From NCBI GenBank assembly GCA_013415595.1, contig JAAEEW010000040.1, forward strand, positions 1 through 10,855: DNA of 10,855 nt, in the 5' to 3' direction. Within the stretch, counting starts at the first letter, position 1; each line of letters begins with the position of its first letter. Position numbers and translations under genes: made by a program. The notes beneath the pieces were generated by a model that saw only the letters and a program-made list of their open reading frames with translations, did not search any database and had not been told where the DNA came from. This DNA is from Methanosarcinales archaeon (lineage in GTDB: Archaea; Halobacteriota; Methanosarcinia; Methanotrichales; Methanotrichaceae). Below are positions 5,153 through 10,855 of this stretch, piece after piece.

Positions 5153-7282
5153 ATGAACCTGTGCGACAAATGCAAAGGAGAGGGCCGCCTGGTGGTCGGC
5201 GAGCAGACCTGCCCCAACTGCAACGGGAGCGGAAAGACCGAGTCCATTAGCCTATCCGAAGTGAGGTCCAGCGATATCAGCGAGATTCTGGAGACGGGAG
5301 CCGCCCGGTGCAGTGTCTGCAAAGGCACAGGGAAGATTCCTTTGACCGAGACCTGCTCTGCCTGCTCCGGCCTGGGACGGGAGTATGTGTGCCTGGTCTG
5401 CGGGGCCAGGCTCAACTCCCGCAAGGAGCTGTGCGATAGCTGTGCCCGGGTGCCTCTGGTGCATACCCTGGACCAGGCCTGCGATACCGGCGACCTGGAG
5501 ATAGGCAACATCTACTCCGGCAAGGTCTCGGGGATAGCCAACTTCGGGGCCTTCGTGGATTTGAACGACCACGTGCGGGGCCTGGCCCACAACAAGTACC
5601 TGAAGGAGACCGCTGTGCCGGCGGTCGGCGACGAGATGCAGGTGTATGTCAGAAACGTGGCCCCCAACGGCAACATCGAGCTGGAGCCGGTCAGGCTGAA
5701 AGAGTACCACATGATCACCGTGGAGAAGGACCTGCCCGTATCCAAGTCCTCGGAGCTTCCAAAGAAGATCGGAAAGACCGTCTGCATCAAGGGGGAGGTC
5801 ATCCAGGTCAAGCAGACCGGCGGCCCGACCATCTTTTCCATCGCCGACGACGGCGGGGTGATCCTCTGCGCCGCCTTCGAGCGGGCCGGGGTGCGGGCCT
5901 ATCCGGGAATCGACAGCGAGATGATAGTCAAGGCGGTAGGAGAGGTCAGCACCAGGAACGGCCAGATCCAGGTGGAGATCAAGTCCATGAAGCAGCTCTT
6001 CGGAGGCGAGGCCACCACCGTCAAGAACGAGATCGAGCGAGCCATCGATAAGCGGGCTGAGCCGTTCGACCCGGCGCCCCTGGTGGAGAGCGAGATCATA
6101 TCCCAGCTCCGGCCGCGGATGAAACAGGTGGCCCGGGAGATCAAGAGGGCCATTCTCAAGTCCCGGCCAATCGTGCTCAGGCATCACGCCGACGCCGACG
6201 GCATATCCTCGGCAGTGGCCATAGAGAGCGCCATCCTGCCCCTCATCCGGGAGGTGAGCGGCCCGGACGCCGAGTACTACAGCTACCGCCGGGCTCCGTC
6301 CAAGGCCCCCTTCTACGAACTGGAGGACGTGACCAAAGACCTGACCTTCGCCCTGGAGGACCAGAGCCGCCACGGCCAGAAGATGCCTCTGGTGATACTC
6401 ATGGACAACGGATCCACCGAGGAGGACGTGCCGGCCATGAAGCAGGCCCGGGTCTACGGCCTGGACATGCTGGTGGTGGACCACCACCATCCGGACGAGG
6501 TGGTGGACCAGTACCTGATCGCCCACGTCAACCCGGCCCACGTGGGCGGGGACTTCGGCGTCACCACCGGCATGATAGCCGTGGAGCTGGCCAGGATGAT
6601 CAACCCCGAGGTGGAGGGCAAGATCAGGCACCTGGCGGCGGTCTCTGCGGTGGGCGACCGGAGCGAGGCCCCGGAGGCCAGGCGGTTCATCGAGCTGGTG
6701 GCGGACCGCTTCACCGTGGAGGACCTGCGAAATATCGCCCTGGCCCTGGACTACGAGGCTTTCTGGCTGCGGTTCAACGACGGACGGGGGCTGGTCAACG
6801 ACATCCTGTGCCTGGGCCGCCTGGACAGGCACCAGCGCCTGGTAAGGCTGCTTTGCGACCAGGCCAACGCAGCCATCGACGAGCAGCTCCAGGCCAGCAT
6901 GGCCCACGTCAAGACCCAGAAGCTGCCCAACAACGTGATCATGAACGTCATCGACGTGGAGAACTACGCCCACAAGTTCACCTTCCCCCCGCCCGGGAAG
7001 ACCTCCGGCGAGATTCACGACCGGCTGTGCAAAAAATATCAGGGCCAGCCGGTGGTGACCATCGGCTACGGTCCGGACTTTGCGGTGCTGCGAAGCCGGG
7101 GGGTCCTGATGAACATACCAAAGATGGTGCGGGAGCTGAGAGAGGAGATCAAGGCCGGTGGGGTCAACGGCGGCGGCCACCTGGTGGTGGGCTCCATCAA
7201 GTTCGTGGGCGGCATGAGAAAGGAGGTCCTGGCCAAGCTGGCGGAGAAGATAGGCGCCTGCAGCCTGGCCCCTTCCAGCTAA
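5153..7282 (+). CDS. archaeal RecJ-like DHH phosphoesterase with DnaJ-type zinc fingers, 709 aa
   Basis: Domains in order: four DnaJ-type zinc motifs (CDKCKGEG at 4, CPNCNGSG at 20, CSVCKGTG at 53, CSACSGLG at 68) and a further CLVC/CDSC pair (80-97); an S1 RNA-binding fold (about 114-185) with GNIYSGKVSGIANFGAFVDL; an OB fold (about 200-285); and the DHH core. The core keeps HADADG (345-350), MDNGS, DHHH (443-446) and SAVGDR, and the DHHA1 end has GGGH (673-676). All main metal ligands are present, so it should be an active manganese-dependent nuclease or phosphodiesterase. The layout is that of COG1107, archaea-specific RecJ-like proteins; related archaeal DHH proteins act in replication with GINS or in RNA decay. 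The RNA-binding S1 fold leans towards an RNA or RNA/DNA substrate, which is an inference. The start at 5153 places the first zinc motif right at the N-terminus, as expected. Confidence 0.92.
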   Translation: MNLCDKCKGEGRLVVGEQTCPNCNGSGKTESISLSEVRSSDISEILETGAARCSVCKGTGKIPLTETCSACSGLGREYVCLVCGARLNSRKELCDSCARVPLVHTLDQACDTGDLEIGNIYSGKVSGIANFGAFVDLNDHVRGLAHNKYLKETAVPAVGDEMQVYVRNVAPNGNIELEPVRLKEYHMITVEKDLPVSKSSELPKKIGKTVCIKGEVIQVKQTGGPTIFSIADDGGVILCAAFERAGVRAYPGIDSEMIVKAVGEVSTRNGQIQVEIKSMKQLFGGEATTVKNEIERAIDKRAEPFDPAPLVESEIISQLRPRMKQVAREIKRAILKSRPIVLRHHADADGISSAVAIESAILPLIREVSGPDAEYYSYRRAPSKAPFYELEDVTKDLTFALEDQSRHGQKMPLVILMDNGSTEEDVPAMKQARVYGLDMLVVDHHHPDEVVDQYLIAHVNPAHVGGDFGVTTGMIAVELARMINPEVEGKIRHLAAVSAVGDRSEAPEARRFIELVADRFTVEDLRNIALALDYEAFWLRFNDGRGLVNDILCLGRLDRHQRLVRLLCDQANAAIDEQLQASMAHVKTQKLPNNVIMNVIDVENYAHKFTFPPPGKTSGEIHDRLCKKYQGQPVVTIGYGPDFAVLRSRGVLMNIPKMVRELREEIKAGGVNGGGHLVVGSIKFVGGMRKEVLAKLAEKIGACSLAPSS

Positions 7283-7385
7283 AGTCTCTGGTCCCGGATT
7301 GGGCCGGTGCCCGGGCCTTCAGACCAGGGCGGCTCTCTGGCCCGCAGAATGGCGATTATTCTCCCCGGGCAAAAAAAGGTGGTCG

Positions 7386-7397
7386 CAATTTTTATCT
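7386..7397 (+). promoter_or_regulatory. candidate promoter of the 111-aa gene
   Basis: CAATTTTTATCT is the only AT-rich box in the 150-base gap after the RecJ-like gene. A start 25 bases downstream falls near 7418, leaving a leader of about 15 bases with a weak GTGAG site before ATG 7433. The T-run may also end the RecJ-like transcript. Confidence 0.45.
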
Positions 7398-7432
7398 CTC
7401 ACCAGTCATTACTCCTGCCACTGTGAGATGCC

Positions 7433-7768
7433 ATGAGTGAGCTAGAAGAGATCGTGATTACCGAGGACGATTACCGGGATTATCTATCGATACGTCTCCG
7501 GCTGGAGAAGAGCTGTCAGCACGAGATCCAGAAGGTGAGCTTTCCCTTCCTCTTCGCCTCCGGAAGCGAGCTTCTTCGATCTTACATCCTCAACGCCACT
7601 GAGTTTGCCGCCACCCTGGACGAGACTTATCGCCTGCCGGACCGGGGATTTATCTGGTACCTGTTCTCCCAGGCGGTCAGGGAGATCCAGATCAGCCAGG
7701 ATAAAATGGTCATCAAGTACCAGCTTCTGGACGAGGACCGAAAGCCCTTCAAGCAATTTTATCTCTAG
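7433..7768 (+). CDS. conserved-looking hypothetical protein, 111 aa
   Basis: I do not recognise this protein. It is acidic at the N-terminus (SELEEIVITEDDYRDYL), then alternates helix and strand, with KVSFPFLFASGSELLRSYIL (34-53) and a strand-rich end (KMVIKYQLLDEDRKPF). It has one cysteine and no signal peptide, membrane helix or known metal motif; it is probably a small cytoplasmic alpha/beta protein. Base composition and codon use agree with neighbours. It has its own candidate promoter, and its last 20 bases overlap the end of the opposite radical SAM gene. Start ATG 7433 is chosen because the nearby ATG at 7428 stops after two codons. Confidence 0.75.
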   Translation: MSELEEIVITEDDYRDYLSIRLRLEKSCQHEIQKVSFPFLFASGSELLRSYILNATEFAATLDETYRLPDRGFIWYLFSQAVREIQISQDKMVIKYQLLDEDRKPFKQFYL

Positions 7769-8867
7769 GCTGCCAGACGCCATTCAGGCTGCCCTGGAGG
7801 GCCAGCCTTCCCAGCAGAGCTTCCGCCTCCCCGGTGAGGGGGGCGGGCGCCGAGCCCTCCAGGGGTGTGCCTGGAAGGGGTGTGAAGTAATGGGCCCGGA
7901 CCTTCCCCCCCTGTTCGATTATCCAGGCGGCCAGCTCCAGGGTCTTCATCTGGTCCTCCGCCGTCTCTCCGGGGAGGCAGAGTATCAGGTCCACGTTGGG
8001 GGTCAGGCCGTGGTCCAGGCAGAGCCGGCAGGCGGTCTTTATCTCCTCCACTCCGTGGCCCCGTCCCACCCGCTTCAGCACCTCCGGGCTGCCGGACTGC
8101 CCGCCGATGGACAGCGTGCGGTTGGCGCAGTAGCCGGTTATCAGCTCCAGGGATCGGTCGGTGACGAACTCCGGCCGCACCTCGGAGGGAAAGGTGCCGA
8201 AGTAGATGGGCCTGTCCAGCTCGGACAGGCTCTTCAGCAGCTCCTCCACCCGGTCCAGCCGGGGATGGACTCCGTCAGATCCGTAAGCCAGGGAGTTGGG
8301 AGAGGTCAGCCGGATGTCCTTGTGGTAGGCGGCGAACCTGGTGATGAGGGGGACCGAGCGGTGTCGCATCCTCCTGCCGAATAATCGGGGCGTCTGGCAG
8401 TAGGCGCAGCCCCAGGGGCAGCCCCGGCTGATCTCCACCGGGGCCTTCAGTGGAGGCCGAAATGGCGGGTAGCAGTCCAGGTCCACCGGCTCCCGGGCCC
8501 CGGAGAAATATGTCAGGCCATCCTTTCGATATGCCACCCCTGGAATGGCAAAGGCGTCTCCGCCCCGGCTGAGGGCCTCGATTAGCCGGGGAAGTGTCTC
8601 CTCTCCCTCCCCCACCACCACGTAGTCGAAATAGCGCAGCACCTCCTCCGGCCTGGCCGACGGGTGGGGCCCTCCGGCGATGAAGGTGGCATCGACCGCA
8701 GAGGATGAGACCTCCCGGTAGACCTCTTCTGCCTGGAAGCTGGCAAAGCTGTAAAGCATGATCCCCGGCCGGGGCTTTTCCGTCAGCTCAGCCCCTGGAA
8801 GAAGGGGCATCAGGGAGGCGATGCTGTTCAGGTTCTTCCTGTTCCAGCGAAACCAGATCTTCGTCAT
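7749..8867 (-). CDS. radical SAM protein with B12-binding-like domain, MJ_1487 family
   Basis: The N-terminal 120 residues form a cobalamin-binding-like fold (VDATFIAGGPHPSARPEEVL at 58-77; YVVVGEGEETLPRLIEAL at 82-99). The radical SAM barrel follows with EISRGCPWGCAYCQTP, giving the cluster cysteines C150, C154 and C157 in CxxxCxxC spacing. Further on are the glycine-rich SIGGQSGS and the NVDLILCLPGET strand typical of the superfamily. The order and length (372 aa) match the archaeal group known as B12-binding domain/radical SAM, MJ_1487 family, whose reaction is unknown; related enzymes are methyltransferases or methylthiotransferases. The classic cobalamin-ligating DxHxxG is not obvious, so the N-domain may not ligate cobalamin. 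The gene starts inside the adenine deaminase stop (ATGA at 8867-8864), implying translational coupling. Confidence 0.85.
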   Translation of the reverse strand: MTKIWFRWNRKNLNSIASLMPLLPGAELTEKPRPGIMLYSFASFQAEEVYREVSSSAVDATFIAGGPHPSARPEEVLRYFDYVVVGEGEETLPRLIEALSRGGDAFAIPGVAYRKDGLTYFSGAREPVDLDCYPPFRPPLKAPVEISRGCPWGCAYCQTPRLFGRRMRHRSVPLITRFAAYHKDIRLTSPNSLAYGSDGVHPRLDRVEELLKSLSELDRPIYFGTFPSEVRPEFVTDRSLELITGYCANRTLSIGGQSGSPEVLKRVGRGHGVEEIKTACRLCLDHGLTPNVDLILCLPGETAEDQMKTLELAAWIIEQGGKVRAHYFTPLPGTPLEGSAPAPLTGEAEALLGRLALQGSLNGVWQPRDKIA

Positions 8868-9487
8868 GACCGTTTCATCTCGAATAGGGGTACGGGACGA
8901 AATGCGGCCACGTCCACCAGACCCCGGTCGGTGAGCTTCAGCTCCGGGACCACGGGCAGGGCCAGGAAGGACAGGGTCATGAAGGGGTCCTCCAGGGCCG
9001 AGCCCAGGCGGCGGGCCGCCTCCTTCACCCGGTCGATGGCCTCCACCACCTCGGTCATGGGCCGGTCGGAGATCAGGCCGGCTATGGGCAGGGGAAGCGC
9101 CGCCCAGATCCGGCCCTCCTTCACCGCCACCAGGCCTCCGCCCATGGACCGCACCGCGTCTGCGGCGGCGAACATGTCCCCGGTGGAGACGCCCACCACG
9201 ATGATGTTGTGGGAGTCGTGGGCCACCGAGGTGGCCAGGGCGCCCTCCTGCAGGCCAAATCCGCTCACCAGCCCCAGTCCCACATTGCCGGTGCCCCGGT
9301 GCCTCTCCACAACCCCTATCTTCAGGATGTCCCGATCGGTGTCCGAGACCACCATTCCGTCCTCGGACTTGGCCTCCATCAGCAGGCTCCTGGTCAGGAT
9401 CTGGTCGGGTATTATCCCCATCACCCGGGCCAGGCCCTCCTCCGCCCCGATCTCCAGGGACTGAAGGGAGAGTCCGGCCACGTTCAT
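8864..9487 (-). CDS. ade: adenine deaminase, C-terminal domain (separate frame)
   Basis: These 207 codons encode the family's C-terminal domain, with HRGTGNVGLGLVSGFGL, ATSVAHDSHNIIVVG, SMGGGLVAVKEG and FLALPVVPELKLTDRGLVDV, all typical of adenine deaminases. The frame is offset by one base from the N-terminal part. ATG 9487 overlaps the TGA that ends that part (ATGA) and coincides with the usual domain boundary, so a separately translated subunit is possible. No Shine-Dalgarno site precedes this ATG. The alternative is one protein of about 590 residues broken by a single missing base in the C-run at 9520-9523. No residue of the domain appears lost. Confidence 0.8.
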   Translation of the reverse strand: MNVAGLSLQSLEIGAEEGLARVMGIIPDQILTRSLLMEAKSEDGMVVSDTDRDILKIGVVERHRGTGNVGLGLVSGFGLQEGALATSVAHDSHNIIVVGVSTGDMFAAADAVRSMGGGLVAVKEGRIWAALPLPIAGLISDRPMTEVVEAIDRVKEAARRLGSALEDPFMTLSFLALPVVPELKLTDRGLVDVAAFRPVPLFEMKRS

Positions 9488-10635
9488 CCGCCGGGGGAGG
9501 GCGGGCATCCCGGACGGCAGGGGTACATCAGCTCGCCGGCCCGGGCGGCAGGCCTGCCATCCTTGATCACTCCCCGCACCTGGAAGCTCTCCAGGTCCTC
9601 CAGGACCGCTATGTCCGCCCGATATCCCGGGGCTATGGCTCCCCGGTCGTGGACCAGAAAGTGGACGGCGGCGTTGATGGTGGCCATCTGCAGCGCGGTC
9701 AGGGGGTCGATTCCCAGCTCCACCGCCAGGCGGAGCATGCTGTCCAGGTTGCCCTGCTCCAGGATGTCCTGGGGATGTCGGTCGTCGGAGCAGAGCAGGA
9801 AATTGGAGGCGTTCCCGGGCTGAACCAGGGGATGCAGCTGGTTCAGGTTCCTGGCGGCGCTTCCCTGGCGAATGAAAATGCTCATCCCCAGCCGCAGCTT
9901 CTCCCGGGCCTCCTCCAGGGATACGCACTCGTGGTCCGAATGGATGCCGGCGGAGATGTAGGCTGCCAGGTCCCGGCCGGATAGGCCCGGAGCGTGGCCG
10001 TCCACCACCTTGTCCCTGGCCAGGGCGATCTTTTGCAGCACGCTTTGGTCCCGGAAGATCACGCCCGGGTAGTTCATCACCTCTCCCAGCCCCAGGACCT
10101 GGTGGTGGCCCATCAGCCCGGCCAGGTCCTCCGCCTCCAGCGCCGCCCCGGAGGTCTCCATGCCGGTGGCAGGCACGCAGGAGGGAAGCATCAGGTAGAC
10201 GGAAAGAGGAATGCCGGCAGAGGAACTCAAAAGGTAGTGCAGGCCCTCCAGCCCCCAGACGTTGGCTATCTCGTGGGGATCGGCCACCACCGAGGTGGTG
10301 CCCCGGGGGACCACGGCCCGGGCGTACTCCGCCGGGGTGACCATGGAGGACTCCAGGTGGACGTGGCCGTCGATGAAGCCCGGGGCCAGCACCGATCCGG
10401 CCAGGTTCATGGTCTCCCTGGCGGAGAGGCAATCCAGGCCCACCACCCGGCCCCGGTGGACGGCCACGTCCGAGCGGTAGACCTCCCCGGAGAAGACGTT
10501 TGCCACCTCCGCCACCTCCAGGACCAGGTCCACCTCCCGCTCGCCCCGGGCGGCGGAGATCAGCTCCTCCTGAAACGCGAGATGCTTAGCCCCATAGCGG
10601 TCATGTTTAAGGTCCCCAAGGTCCGGCTGCTCCAT
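9484..10635 (-). CDS. ade: adenine deaminase, N-terminal amidohydrolase part (frame ends early)
   Basis: Adenine deaminase converts adenine to hypoxanthine and ammonia for purine salvage. The amidohydrolase metal motifs are all here: APGFIDGHVHLESSM (HVH at 91-93), VADPHEIANVWG (DPHE at 119-122), LGLGEVMNYPGV, VDGHAPGLSG, GIHSDHECVS and LLCSDDRHPQD. The family likeness runs through VIKDGRPAARAGELMYP and then ends in about ten unrelated residues before TGA 9486-9484. Shifting back one base at the CCCC run (9523-9520) joins the frame directly to the C-terminal domain. The start ATG 10635 is about 27 bases from a TATA box, so the message is probably leaderless. The gene is first in a unit with the radical SAM gene and divergent from the CDC48-type gene. 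I cannot tell a true split from a sequencing slip. Confidence 0.85.
   Translation of the reverse strand: MEQPDLGDLKHDRYGAKHLAFQEELISAARGEREVDLVLEVAEVANVFSGEVYRSDVAVHRGRVVGLDCLSARETMNLAGSVLAPGFIDGHVHLESSMVTPAEYARAVVPRGTTSVVADPHEIANVWGLEGLHYLLSSSAGIPLSVYLMLPSCVPATGMETSGAALEAEDLAGLMGHHQVLGLGEVMNYPGVIFRDQSVLQKIALARDKVVDGHAPGLSGRDLAAYISAGIHSDHECVSLEEAREKLRLGMSIFIRQGSAARNLNQLHPLVQPGNASNFLLCSDDRHPQDILEQGNLDSMLRLAVELGIDPLTALQMATINAAVHFLVHDRGAIAPGYRADIAVLEDLESFQVRGVIKDGRPAARAGELMYPCRPGCPPSPGG
9520..9523 (-). other. probable frameshift point in adenine deaminase
   Basis: The coding strand has four C in TACCCCTG. One additional C would restore a single frame reading GELMYPLPSGMPALPRRMNV, the expected junction for the family. 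Short homopolymers are common places for assembly error and for real single-base deletions. Confidence 0.6.
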
Positions 10636-10656
10636 AGAGGGAGGGAATGGAACGGG

Positions 10657-10668
10657 AGTTTATTTGAT
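10657..10668 (-). promoter_or_regulatory. TATA box of adenine deaminase
   Basis: The minus strand reads CAAATAAAC (10666-10658), centred about 27 bases from the ATG at 10635. A start 25 bases downstream lies at or within a couple of bases of the ATG, implying a leaderless message. Confidence 0.55.
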
Positions 10669-10768
10669 CTTTGGCCCTGATGGACTCCATGACCTGATGG
10701 ACTGCTCCAAAAAACTTTACGATAACTTGTTTTACCCCTCCCGTTTTCTTATAATCCCCAGATACATT

Positions 10769-10790
10769 TACATAATAAAAATCATTTATA
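10769..10790 (+). promoter_or_regulatory. promoter of the CDC48-type ATPase gene
   Basis: CATAATAAAAATC (10771-10783) is a good TATA box with its centre about 25 bases before the GTG at 10799, so the message is probably leaderless; a second TTTATA follows at 10785-10790. Together with the deaminase promoter it makes 10636-10798 a divergent promoter region. Confidence 0.55.
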
Positions 10791-10798
10791 CCGGTATC

Positions 10799-10855
10799 GT
10801 GTGGGAAATAAAAGAGATCAAGCTCAAGGTGGCCAAGGCTTACCCCAACGACTCG
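10799..10855 (+). CDS. CDC48/VCP-type AAA ATPase, first 19 codons (runs off right edge)
   Basis: The 19 visible codons, starting at GTG, read (M)WEIKEIKLKVAKAYPNDS. This matches the start of the archaeal CDC48/p97 N-domain, where a strand of the type IxLKVAEAYPxDVGRGIARLDP is highly conserved. Full-length members have about 730-800 residues with two AAA modules and unfold proteins in quality control, working with the proteasome. The ATPase modules are outside the window. GTG is chosen because no ATG is in frame and the TATA box sits 25 bases upstream. Confidence 0.75.
   Translation, partial: MWEIKEIKLKVAKAYPNDS

Noticed and set aside
5252..7180. A 642-codon minus-strand frame opposite the RecJ-like gene
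   Set aside because: It lies wholly antisense to a clearly conserved gene, is rich in His, Leu, Val and Gly, and has no promoter or ribosome site. It is a GC-driven mirror frame.
8864..10432. A single 522-codon frame on the minus strand through the deaminase region
   Set aside because: Only its last 207 codons resemble a protein family. The upstream part is the shifted frame of the deaminase N-terminal half, kept open by high GC and rich in Gly, Pro and Arg.

Overview
The window looks like a chromosomal stretch of a GC-rich methanogenic euryarchaeon, plausibly of the Methanothrix (Methanosaeta) type. The taxon is an inference. It rests on archaea-restricted families (the tRNA 2'-O-methyltransferase aTrm56, a RecJ-like DHH protein with DnaJ-type zinc fingers, an MJ_1487-type radical SAM protein, a CDC48-type ATPase start), on TATA boxes about 25 bases upstream of several starts, and on a mix of leaderless and Shine-Dalgarno starts. 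I see no rRNA, tRNA, CRISPR array, insertion sequence or phage gene.

Layout. 1-992 (-) is the N-terminal two thirds of a GltA/NfnB-like flavoprotein that runs off the left edge and seems to start at TTG. 1297-1845 (-) is a ribbon-helix-helix regulator with a strong ribosome binding site. 2238-2735 (+) is a cysteine-rich protein of unknown function behind a leader with three tandem Shine-Dalgarno-like repeats. 2881-3003 (+) is a candidate 40-residue protein whose promoter contains a perfect inverted repeat. 4904-3057 (-) is a two-gene unit, aTrm56 followed 6 bases later by an ATP-grasp ligase with a charged insert. Divergent from it, 5153-7282 (+) encodes the zinc-finger/S1/OB/DHH RecJ-like protein. 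7433-7768 (+) is an unrecognised 111-residue protein whose end overlaps, tail to tail, a radical SAM gene (8867-7749, -). That gene is coupled by an ATGA overlap to adenine deaminase (10635-8864, -). Adenine deaminase is split into two reading frames. From 10799 (+) the first 19 codons of a CDC48/VCP-type AAA ATPase enter the window.

How the parts fit. There is no single large pathway; this is mostly housekeeping content: tRNA modification, nucleic-acid processing, purine salvage, an amino-acid or electron-transfer flavoprotein, and protein quality control, with several small methanogen-type hypotheticals. The points most worth checking are the split adenine deaminase with its ATGA junction, the repeat-bearing insert in the ATP-grasp protein, the extra cysteine-bearing linker in the GltA-like protein, and the two short regulated-looking genes between 2130 and 3003. 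I found no convincing new multi-gene system.
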